This document shows positions 10,361-20,111 of a DNA stretch of 64,000 nt, piece by piece. The DNA lies in NCBI GenBank assembly GCA_905178155.1, contig CAJINV010000003.1, forward strand, positions 5,795,985-5,859,984, read 5' to 3'. The notes beneath the pieces are model-generated. The model saw only the letters and a program-made list of their open reading frames with translations. It did not search any database and was not told the DNA's origin. Numbering within the stretch: position 1 is the first letter of the stretch; each line of letters opens with the position of its first letter. A program made the position numbers and the translations under genes. Origin of the DNA: Amoebophrya sp. A120. Lineage: Eukaryota; Sar; Dinophyceae; Syndiniales; Amoebophryaceae.

Positions 10361-11543
10361 ATGGCACAAGTATCCGTAATATCTTGTTGAAGGCCCTGCA
10401 CAGGGCACTTTTACAGACTTATTTGTCCGCTGCTCTACCTTGTTCGACCAGAGACATAGTCTCCGAGTATAGTATTCAGTTTTGAAACACAGCATGTCAG
10501 TATGTATTAAGTCATGCGGGCACGACTTCTTGCATGTATACGGTACTTCTGCGCTGCATAGTTGAGCACGGGCAGCAGCCTTCTGCTCAAGGCGCGCGGT
10601 GCATATGGCCTGCGGTCGGAAGACGCGGAAGCTGCACTCAAGGTGCCTCTCCGGTCTGCAGTGAGACACAAGACGACGACTGAAGACGGTGCTGCAAGAA
10701 AGCGAAGACAAGAAGGAATCCGTGCGGAACCTCCCAGTCGTGTCAACGATGATACAGGTACCGTCAAGAGGCCGAGAAACCACAAAGTAGACGTGAATAC
10801 GCAGAGGAACTAAGGGAGTCGTACCCTAAAGGCCGGGGTGCGTTTGCGTGCGCGGATTATGGACGACAACACGTAAGTGGGTAGTAAATACTTGCTTGCT
10901 TATTTTTACGGGTGGCCATTAGAAGCATCGCGATCGCGGACTTGCTTTCCTCGTTCGTGCCGTGTATTGTGTAAAGACATATCGACCTAATATCGACCAT
11001 CTTTTTTTTCGGCTCTTCTATATCTATTACGAAGGTTTTGATGTTGTTTGAATGATAATTTTGAATTTGATCACCAACAGACCAGCGAATAACAAGATTC
11101 AACATTTGATAAACGAGGCGACCTCATTTTGACGACGAGGCGAATAAAATGCAAATGGATATTGACAATGTGTGTATAGACAGAATTTCAAATTCAATCA
11201 AGGACGAAGAAACGAGAAACCGTTTCGAGAAGGCACTATGTCCTATGGGAATTTTTTTTTCCAAGATTGTTCGAAACCCGATTTCATGTGATAGATCAAA
11301 GCATGGAATTTTCATGTTGGGCGATCGAAGACAAAAAAAACCGCACGAAGTTCAGGTTTATCTTTGTTCGATCCCATCTTCAGGCCGCTTTGCATATGCT
11401 GTCAGTCTTCGAAATCGCTCCTTTGTCTAGTTTTTGTAGTTATCGCTCAGGATTACTCTAGGGCCTCGATCGTCCTTCCGCCTCGAAGTAGATCTATCAT
11501 TCTGTACGAGCAACGCATATTTGTAGCACTCCTCTTACTTTAG
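10361..11543. other. Intergenic, 1.2 kb, nothing recognised
   Basis: Short open frames at about 10562-10813 and 11149-11430 have no domain and start at non-ATG or low-complexity positions. 10880-11340 is AT-rich. It probably holds the 3' flank of the SAMHD1-like gene and the 5' flank of the PAN gene. Confidence 0.55.
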
Positions 11544-12530
11544 ATGATAGCTTCCGCTCGAATTATCCCACGGATGTCACGCGGACGCCTGGTCCTTCTT
11601 TCGCAGTTCGCTGTTGTCGCGGCAACGGTATTTGACAAAGTTTTCAAGGAGCAGAAGGTCGAGAGAGGCACTGATTCGGTAACTGGCAGCAGTTTGCCCT
11701 CGGGGAAAATTCATCAGCAACTACCCGGAGGCTCCAAGCACGCGGTTCAAGTTGCGAGCAGCACAAGTAGCGCAGAAGGACAAGGGCAACCCGGCCACGC
11801 AGAATTCGCGGGGAAAAAAATGTGCAATCGGGACCTGCAGAAAGACTATGACTACCGGGGTGGCGACTTGCCGGGTATGCCAATCAAGCCGGTGGGAAAT
11901 TATGAGGACTGCAGGGTTTTGTGCGAACGGAACGCGACGTGCGGGCGTTGGACATGGGTGGAAGGGTACCAGAAGAAGTGTTGGCTGAAGCACGACTCCG
12001 AGGAGCGCGGCATCCTCGTCCCGCACGACCACAAGGGGCTTAACTTCTGGAGTGCGCGCTGCGCGGTTGTTTCTGCGCAGCAGGCGAAAGCGGAAGAGGA
12101 ACGCGAGATGCAACCTCCGAGCGATGAAGATCTAAGCAAGCACCAGGATGGCTCTCGCCAAGAGTGCGCGAATGTATGGATTCAGGCAAAAGGACTTGGG
12201 AGACAGGTTTGCTACGGCGCAATGCTTGGCGGTGTGATTGGAGCGGCAGCTGGTGTGGCAGGAGAAGGGATTCCAGGGCGGCTGGAGCATGGGGCAATCA
12301 TTGGCGGCGGGATTGCGCTGGTGCAGTCGGCTGCGCAAAAGTGCCGGCAGGCAGTGAAGGACCTGCCATCGTGTGACAGGAAACGGATGTTGACTAATGT
12401 CACGTCCCGCTTCGAAAAACTCCGAAGTAACACGCTGTCTGCTGCTGCTGAGAAATTACACCAACGCATCTCAAGAAGAAAAGCACCTGGTCGACGCGAT
12501 CTCGAAGAGACTGATGAAGCTGCCGAGTAA
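11544..12530 (+). CDS. Secreted PAN/Apple-domain protein with glycine-zipper segment
   Basis: Single exon, 328 residues, ATG at 11544. Residues about 10-30 form a hydrophobic N-terminal segment (VLLSQFAVVAATVF) typical of a signal peptide, so it is probably secreted or membrane-associated. Residues about 93-172 form a PAN-type module: NYEDCRVLCERNATCGRWTW, KKCWLKHD and a closing NFWSARC, with the paired cysteines expected for the fold. PAN modules bind protein or carbohydrate and occur in adhesins of apicomplexan parasites. Residues about 222-262 hold a small-residue glycine-zipper stretch (GGVIGAAAGVAGEGI, then AIIGGGIALVQ) that could insert in or pack against membranes. The tail is basic and charged. 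The domain call is firm; the adhesin role is inference. Confidence 0.78.
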   Translation: MIASARIIPRMSRGRLVLLSQFAVVAATVFDKVFKEQKVERGTDSVTGSSLPSGKIHQQLPGGSKHAVQVASSTSSAEGQGQPGHAEFAGKKMCNRDLQKDYDYRGGDLPGMPIKPVGNYEDCRVLCERNATCGRWTWVEGYQKKCWLKHDSEERGILVPHDHKGLNFWSARCAVVSAQQAKAEEEREMQPPSDEDLSKHQDGSRQECANVWIQAKGLGRQVCYGAMLGGVIGAAAGVAGEGIPGRLEHGAIIGGGIALVQSAAQKCRQAVKDLPSCDRKRMLTNVTSRFEKLRSNTLSAAAEKLHQRISRRKAPGRRDLEETDEAAE

Positions 12531-13680
12531 ACGTAGAAAATCAGTTTGCGAATCGGGAAGCTTCTAGACGCACCAGGAGTAAACACAGAATTAGATCGGC
12601 TTGATTATATATAAAGAGGGACGGACACGGACTTTTCGAATTTCTTTATTTCGCGTATTTAGACGATTCATTTGTATTTGACATGCGGGAGGTCCAATGA
12701 AATTAAGGACCAATTCCCAAGATAGTTATTTGCAAAATTAGTGAGGACAGAGCGCTGCGCCTAGAGTAGGATGATGAAGGTTCTCACTCCTGGATACTTA
12801 CACATCGTTCCGTGCATTTGCATGTTTTTGTTTTTACATTTCCCCATTTGATATTTCGCGCTCCGTGGTTTTTCACGCCAGCGGAATTTTTCTGGTACTA
12901 TATATTCAGTTTTTTGTAAGATAAAGATACCAAAAGATTACTACTACATAGGCGGGAGTCCTCCGATCAACCACAATCACGATTACCGGACACCCGCAAA
13001 CGTCGCTCAAAAGACTTGGAAGTTATGGGTTATGTATGTATTTTTTAGAAAAGAAACCGCAAATATGGACCGTATGTTCAAGGCTGCTGGAACTATTCAC
13101 GGGCATGGAAATCGCAAGTCGGAGTTGGTCCCGACAGCGACAAATGTCCAGGACCTCGCGTTGTGGTGCTCTATGAACTTACTACTTAAATAGAAAAATC
13201 GTTCTTGGGGAAGCAAGTTCCTCACCTCACCTTGGTCCAGCTTGTCGTGGCTTAGACTTCTACGATCAGAACCAGATCCACTACTGCAGGACGTCGAAAA
13301 ATTTTTTTGCTACTCAGGTCAAAATGAAAATGGAGACTAATCTAGACGCACCAGAGGCGGAAAAGATCACGGCTTGGATCACAATTGAATACTAGAATAG
13401 GCTTCATACTGCTTTCTCGTGCACGTAATAGGTGGCTTTTGCTTGCAAGCAAAGGTTTGTGTAAGATCTTGTTCCTAATTTTGAGATTTTTGTGCGTTAT
13501 ACCATAGATAAATACTTGGAGTCGAGCACATGATCACAGGGCTGCTTACGACCTGGAGTACACGAACTAGGAGCGAGTCACTCAATGAGCCTGTGGCGTT
13601 TATTTTCAAAGCTTACACATCTTCAGACGGACGTTTGATCAATCTTAACCCCGCAACGAACACAAAAGCCAAAATAAATC
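12531..13680. other. Intergenic, 1.15 kb, nothing recognised
   Basis: AT-rich, with a TATATATAAAGA stretch near 12606 just after the PAN gene. No coding frame longer than chance. The word CATTTGATAT at about 12843 resembles the outer end of family A introners, but no partner repeat is visible. Confidence 0.55.
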
Positions 13681-14883
13681 ATGACAATCGAGCAACAAGC
13701 GCGCGGCGCGGCCATTACCACTGTGATGAAGAAACGGAAAACTCGGAGCAAACAGAAAAACCTGAAGAAGGACACACGAAGTGCGGATGTAAAGCAGTCG
13801 AAATTTGGTACTGATGAGGCGGGATCCACATCATTCCGCCAGAATCGTGACCGCTGCTACAATTGCGGTCAACCCGGCCACTGGGGCAAGGATTGTCCAG
13901 AACCAGACAGAAGAAAAAGCAAAAAGCCAAACAGTGCCTTTTCTTTGGCCGCAGCGAAATCCAATGGAGAAGCGAACGCGCAGGAAGCGCCCGTTGCTCC
14001 GGCCGAGCAGTGCATCTTCGTGGCTGCTGGCGTTGCCCAGGGCGAGAGTGATGTCCGGTGTGAGCAGGCTACAACAGCGAACGAAGAAGACGGGACGGTC
14101 TCTGCCCCTCCGAAGAAGAAGAAGCGAAGGAAAATGAAACAGAGCTGCAGCGAGAGCAGCGTGAACAAGGCCACTGATGGCAGCAGCGTCGCACGCTCCA
14201 CGGAGGCAGAAGTTTCGCAATCAACAGCAACGGAGCCGCGAGTTGAGGAAAAAAGTGTCGGGCTCGTGGCAGGGTCCCCGCGTAATGTGCTGAGTGAAGG
14301 AGCCAGTGTCAGCAACATGATCATGAAATCCAAGAGGAAACGAAAGAGCCCTCAACAGTTCAAAATTTTCGTCGGTCAGCTGGGCAAGGATTTTGCGGAC
14401 GAGGAGAGTTTACGGAAGCACTTCGAGCATTTCGCGCCGACTGCCTGTTCGCAGTCGCTCTTGACTTCGGTGGCGGTGGTACCTGGAAAAGGAGTAGCAT
14501 TTTGTGCGTTCGCAACAGAGAACGCACGAGACTGTGCCCTCGCAGAGGTGCACAAGACGAGCTTCCCCGCCGCTGAGGATCTTCACCAGGCGGACCAGCC
14601 CCGGCGTCGCTTGACGTTAGAAAAAAGTCCCGGCGGTTCTGCACAGGAGCAGACGGCTGCGCACTCTGAGAGAGTGGATGCGCTTGTGTGTGCCGCAGAG
14701 ACAAGTAACAGCTTCTTGCGGAAAGCACTGGATCCGCAGACGAGAGAGTTCTTGCGGACTGTATCCCTGCACACAGTACGGAAAACGCTCGAAGAGTGTG
14801 AGGCCGCAGCGGCAAAGAAGAACTTGAAGACCCATGAGGAGATGTCCAAGTTTCTCATGGGAATGATTAAAAAGCGCATTTAA
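13681..14883 (+). CDS. CCHC zinc-knuckle and RRM protein
   Basis: Single exon, 400 residues, ATG at 13681. Residues about 59-73 are a CCHC zinc knuckle (CYNCGQPGHWGKDC), which binds single-stranded RNA or DNA. A long basic and acidic linker contains lysine-rich clusters (KKKKRRK, KSKRKRKS) that look like nuclear localisation signals. Residues about 223-290 resemble an RRM: KIFVGQLGKDF as RNP2 and GVAFCAFA as a shortened RNP1. The C-terminal 80 residues are predicted helical (FLRKALDPQTREFLRTVSLH). The likely role is RNA processing or ribosome biogenesis in the nucleus or nucleolus. The knuckle is certain; the RRM is degenerate and the role inferred. Confidence 0.75.
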   Translation: MTIEQQARGAAITTVMKKRKTRSKQKNLKKDTRSADVKQSKFGTDEAGSTSFRQNRDRCYNCGQPGHWGKDCPEPDRRKSKKPNSAFSLAAAKSNGEANAQEAPVAPAEQCIFVAAGVAQGESDVRCEQATTANEEDGTVSAPPKKKKRRKMKQSCSESSVNKATDGSSVARSTEAEVSQSTATEPRVEEKSVGLVAGSPRNVLSEGASVSNMIMKSKRKRKSPQQFKIFVGQLGKDFADEESLRKHFEHFAPTACSQSLLTSVAVVPGKGVAFCAFATENARDCALAEVHKTSFPAAEDLHQADQPRRRLTLEKSPGGSAQEQTAAHSERVDALVCAAETSNSFLRKALDPQTREFLRTVSLHTVRKTLEECEAAAAKKNLKTHEEMSKFLMGMIKKRI

Positions 14884-15646
14884 GGGTAAAGACTTTCTTC
14901 GCCTGACCCGTTACTTGTTACGATAGCAAGCGATCTGAAACTTTTTGCGAGCGGCATGGGCTAGGAGTCACTGCGTAAGTAAGGCAGATAACGTTATTGA
15001 CAGTAACTCGCAGCTGTTGCATTCATTCTCGTGCTTCATCGTCAGTGACTTCATTTTCATGGCATTCGCATTCCTAGATTGCATCATCTCACAAACATTC
15101 GACGACTATATCCAGTAGTTTCGTAGAGCAAGAAGCGATTGTGTGCTACCGCTCGCGGCCGAAGTGTGATGTTCCTCGATCGATATTCGAATGGGAAATG
15201 GCCGCTTCTCAGAGAGACCGTGGGCACAAACCTAGTTCTTCGTTTTGGGCGAGAGAATGTTTTTTTCGCAGTTGAGAGAGCCAGCGAAGTGTCCGCTTCA
15301 CGTAGCAAAGTCCTCGCGTTCGCATTCAGCACGACTCGCTAGCTTGTAATTTATTGTTCCATGTTTTGATCATCATGTATGGCATGAGCATGACGCGAAC
15401 AAAACTTACCAAAAACAACAAATGAATAGGGAACAACACTAGGACGAGCTTGAGTTTGTAAAGAGTTCCTCCTCCTCCTTGCAAAGAGAGGAGAAGTCCG
15501 TGTTGGACAGTTTTGCTATTTTGAACATTCAAGATAAAAAGCGCACTTTATCCGTGCGAAGCTGCTACGGGAAAGTAGGCTGCAGTGTCCTCGACCACAA
15601 CTCGGAGTTAAACAAAAGACTTGGTTCCGAACGAGCGCCGCCAACT
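14884..15646. other. Intergenic
   Basis: No gene seen. The open frame of the next gene continues upstream of its first ATG to about 15479 without a methionine, so a few hundred bases here could be 5' untranslated or an upstream exon. A CTCCTCCTCCTT pyrimidine run at 15468-15479 would suit a splice acceptor. Confidence 0.5.
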
Positions 15647-17988
15647 ATGTTTCCGCACCGCCCGCCGGTGTCCTTTTCGGGGATGCAGCAAGCCTTTGAG
15701 GAGCAGGCGACCGAGGCGGAGGAGCAAATGGTGGTGAATTTTCTCCGCATGCAGCAGAACTTTTTTGACATCATGCAGAACCACTGTGGGAACATCTTGG
15801 CCGCCAAGCCGCTGGTGAGTCCCCCTTCTGTGGTGTCGCCAAGCAGCCACGTGAAGGGGCCCCCGGGCCCTGCTGCATCTTCCCCCACGACGTTTGGCGC
15901 GAACTACCCGCAAAAGTGCAACATGTACGAGCCCATTCCGCTGCCCTGTGCGAAGATGAATCCCGCCGTGGAATTGCAGTTACCGGCGCCCATCCAGTTG
16001 CAGTTGCCAATGCCTGTGATGGACCTGGAAGTAGCGCAGAAGGGTAGTACTACTACATCCAGTGGCGGCGGCGCGCCGCAGATGCAGTTGCAGCTTCCGA
16101 TGATCATGCAGCAGAGTAGTTGTTCCGCCAGCCTTACGGAAGATGAAAACCCCTCCTGCACGAAGATGATCGAGGATTGTGTCGACCGCCAGCAGCTATT
16201 CGCTCCCAGAACCGCTGAACAAATCCAAAGCCTGGCGAAGGTCGTCTCGGGGCCGCCGGTCCAGTTTCCGCTGGTGCCAACCACCAGTCCCACGGTGCTG
16301 AAACAGATGAAAAAGGACTACCCGATCGCGTTGCACGACAAGCCGAGATTTCTCGTGGCCGCGGACCAGGTTGATGCGGCTGCTTCGGGGGAAGCTGTGA
16401 TGAAAGTGAGCAACTTTGACGTGGTTTCCGTTCGTACGGCGGAGGCACCAGAGAACACGGGCGATGCCCCGGAACAACACCACAATAGCCGCAAGAACTA
16501 CCGAACCACTACAAGCTGCTTGCCCGTGCAGGAGAAGAACCCGGAGGCTGTGGTGCCGGAGATGAGTTTGTTCTGCGGTAAAAACCCACGCAGTTCTACT
16601 AGCGCGGCCACTTCTGCGGCCAAATTGAACAAAAGCAGTACAACTTTTACGTTTTCGACCTCCAATTCTAAACCGTTCATCGGACCCATGTTGCCGAAGC
16701 AAAGCGACATCTCGGAGTTGAAGATGGAGATCCAGGCGGCCATGTGTCCGGTGACCACGGGGATAGCTGAGCAAGTCATATCCTGGGAGGTGCAGAGCGT
16801 GCTGGAAAATCTCCACATGAAAAGCCACGGAGGTGCAAACGACAACAAAACGGAGTCCCTGGTGGCGCTGGCGTCGTCCACGTCCAAGGAACTGGTGCCG
16901 AGCCCGAAGCGTGGTGCCGCAAATGTGGCCTCCGGCAGCATCGTACTGTTCGAACCGCAGAACAAGATGAAACACAGGTGAGTAGAATCAATAGTGCTCC
17001 GGCTAGTTCTATACATACACACTCATTCGTTCTCTGTCGAAGCAATGTACCGAAACTAATTGTACTGCACAACATGATCCGTATCCGATAGGTATTTTAT
17101 TTCTCACACGAACTGAATGAAATTCAAATTCCCTCGATCGCAGGTTGCATCTGCCGCTGGACTGCTGGACCCGTTCGTTGCATCAACAGGCTATGAAGAT
17201 TCCCCAACAACCCAACGTGAACCTCAGCGACCTGCTCTGTACTTTTGTGTTTGTGGTTTTCCATCCTTTTTTTTGGAAAGTAGATTAGGGAAGCTACCTG
17301 CAACTTTTATTGTGCATCGATCCATCGACGACAAATCGAGCGCACGCATACTTCTTAGCCTGATGGGGTGCGGAGGCACGATAGAAAATTTGACATAAGT
17401 GATCGCGGAAACTATGCCGTTGATGACATAGAAAAATCATTTAGCCCGCGACTTGCGACTTGTATGTTGGCTTCGTTTTTCATCTTTTTTCATACCACCT
17501 TAACAATGATTACTGTGTATTGATGCACCTCCCACTGCTCAACAACAGCCTTCCGCGCGACTGGTTGTCCGACTTTCACGTACACGGCGTGGACGTTGCT
17601 CAGCGGTCTGCTGGCCTGCCAGCAGCAGTCGCGGGCCGAAGCGGCGAGCACCCGGTCCCCCTGTGTGGGCGAGCGGAACGAGGTAACCGCGTCCGGCGCG
17701 ACGACGCAACCGGAACAGGATGAGATCGAGGAGGAGGAGGAGGAGTGGTGTGTGCTGGTGTCGGAAGAGGCCGAGGAGGACGACGAGGCCGAGTGGTATC
17801 CACAGAAAAAAACCCATCCCCATCCAGTTTTTGCATGACAAACACAGGACTTTATACGTGTTTTGCACGACAAATTGGATGTGGATGGGTGTTTTTTTCT
17901 GGATAAATGGTGTGTGGAGGACGCCGAGGGCGAGGACGATAAGTCGGAGGACGAGTGGTGCGTGTTAGAAAAGAAATGGGTCATGTGA
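15647..17988 (+). CDS. Protein with repeated acidic WCV(L) motifs, possible Atg8-interacting protein
   Basis: Exons 15647-16977, 17144-17238, 17549-17796 and 17911-17988 give 583 residues. The first two introns are canonical (GTGAGT...GCAG, GTACTT...ACAG); the third is a 109-bp introner. The first 440 residues are Gln/Pro/Ser/Thr-rich and unrecognised. Exon 3 has a short hydrophobic stretch (AWTLLSGLLAC) that might be a membrane segment. The C-terminal 60 residues are strongly acidic and contain three copies of a Trp motif: EEEWCVL, AEWCVE (created across the introner junction) and DEWCVL. Two fit the Atg8/LC3-interacting consensus (acidic residues, then W-x-x-L). An autophagy-related receptor or adaptor is therefore possible, but this rests on short motifs only. 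Confidence 0.68.
17797..17905. mobile_element. Minimal introner, family C (109 bp)
   Basis: The left end is TATCCACAGAAAAAAACCCA and the right end reverse-complemented is TATCCAGAAAAAAACACCCA; both continue TCC. Terminal repeats make up nearly half of the element. Flanks are AGTGG (17792-17796) and AATGG (17906-17910). Joining gives GCC-GAG-TGG-TGT-GTG-GAG, recreating a WCV motif. The interior contains GCATGACAAA and its inverse-like GCACGACAAA, words shared with family A interiors. No canonical GT-AG pair lies at the ends. Confidence 0.85.
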
Positions 17989-20111
17989 AGATCAAAAACA
18001 CATCAGCCGCTGCGTTTTTTATTGCAAGAGAAGTTGCAAGAAAATTCGAATGTAGTTTTTCTACGAAGCACTCAACTTTTCCCTTCTCGTCTATTACAAA
18101 TAGCAGCAGAAAAACAAAAATCAAGCCTCGCTGGTGGGTGTAAAAAGATAGAATCACATGTTTTCAGACCTTTACAACGGATTGCTCTTGTATGTTGAAA
18201 ATGCTCTATAAAAATGTATTGCTGTCAGGCAACTCAAACTCTCGTCCCGTGATTTCGTACGTACGATTTGCAGCAAGCAGTCGTTTTTGTCGAAGAAAAT
18301 AAAGGTTTCAATTTGACGAGTTGAGTTAGTATCAATAAGTACCCGTCGTAAAAAACAGAACTACAGACCGACGATGCTGCGCCTCGGCCTGCGCTTGATC
18401 GTTGTCCGCTAGTGGGTCAGAATTACTAACTCAATAAAAGTAGGTAGTCTGTCATGTTGATAAAGTTGATGATTTGCGTGTCAGAACAGCAGTGAGCATG
18501 AGTTTCCGTTTTGAAGACTAGAGGTGTGGCTGCTTTCACATTTATTGTGGAGGCAATCTGCTTCGATAAGCGTGTCTCCATCATGCTTGGTGCCAGCGTT
18601 GTCGTGTCTGTTGGTTAGTTGCGCGATGCAGCGGCCAATTGCTTGCTCTATGACAGCACTGGTATCAGGCCCTTTTTGTTGTTTTGAGTTTTGTTGTTTT
18701 GGCACGATTGAGTTTTCACTTTGTTTCCGTTTCGTTTCGAAGGTTAAATGGATGAGATTTGAAGCACGAAATAAAAATATATCGGATGAAGATGTAGTAG
18801 TAGAGACTGCGTAGTAGTGCTCCGGAACGACCTTATTTTGCAGAATTTTTGTTGACTACAGAAATTTCTGCATTCCCGAAAACACCGGTCTGCTACATGG
18901 AAAGACTGAACGAGTATGTAGAAATCGTATCTCAAACGTAACCCTAATGATAGCTAGGTAAATGTGCAACTGTGTGTAGAGGCTCCAGAACAAATGGATG
19001 GAGCGTTGTTGAGAACTAGAACTTTTATTTATCTCAGATTTCCAAATACTTCCAACCACGAGAGAGATTCCCTGCTGGTTATGCCGCAGAAGTTAGGAGG
19101 TGTAAACTGATTTATGTTTTTCCCCGCTGTAGACGGGATAGATACACTTCGTTTACGTCTTATTGTGGAAGAAGACAGTTTACTTCTGCCGTTCGGCTGA
19201 AGGCCATTCCCTAATTGGCCGTTTAGTGTGTACTAGTACTACTGTCTGTCTACAAAATGCCAACCTCTGGGTTGCATTTTCGTGCATCCGCGGCCGGTTC
19301 GTTGCATGCGACGAGAACTCGAATTAGAATTTTTGTGTGATAGTCAGTCTTCGCAGCGCGATAACACCTTCTTCAAGCTCTTTAGCTGATGTTTGATGTT
19401 GTCCTGTCGGTTGACAACTTCCACTCCCGCCCTCTCACTGTAATTTTCTTGAGCTTGTCGCTGTTTGGATGATTTCGATTTGACAGCAAGATATTTTCTC
19501 CAGTCTGTTGTATTTGTACAAACAAACTTCTTGCAATGGCGATCGCCAACCAGTATGTGCCTTGGCACCTCATCCAGGTTGAGTGTGCATGCTCGTCCTC
19601 GAATTGCAACCTGTTCTGTAGTTGTGCGCGATCAGATAGTCCAGCGATCTAGCGACCTGCTTGATGCCCTTTGTCGCACATGGTCCAATCAGAAAAAATA
19701 GTGAAACTAGAGAGAGAGAGGGGTAGGAACCGCAATCCACCCTGGGCACGGGTGCCACGATCTGATCAAAAGGAGATTGCCATATTCGGTGTGATGGCCA
19801 GCCGAAATAGAGCTGGTGGTCGTCAATTTGCCTCAGTAATTTTATCTAGTTTATTACTGTCCCAGGGCATTATACGCATAGCGCTCATAGTTTTTTGTAG
19901 ATTCGTTCATGAATTTTTCAAAAGAGAGCGATAGTTTGTTTCACGATGGGAGCACGAGAGCAAGATTTTGCTATTATTTTTCCACATCATTACACGATCT
20001 GCATGGCGGTCCAGTACTAACTAGTAGAAGCTCCGGATCAACAGAGAGTCTACTGCGACGAGAAAGAAATACAAATACCGTAAACGGCGTTTGTTCTTCT
20101 ACCGAGCAAGG
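17989..20111. other. Largest intergenic stretch, 2.1 kb
   Basis: No supported gene on either strand; open frames here are short and AT-rich. Features seen: a purine run GAGAGAGAGAG near 19710, and many AGTACTAGT-like and TAGTACT words around 19230. It could hold promoters or unannotated RNA genes, but I recognise none. Confidence 0.5.

Noticed and set aside
16196-16975. Long - strand open frame (259 codons) within the WCV-protein gene
   Set aside because: Antisense shadow of a GC-biased exon; no recognisable domain and no ATG context. The same holds for long - strand frames at 21692-22585, 27366-27872, 28424-29362, 30137-31321 and 42972-43826.
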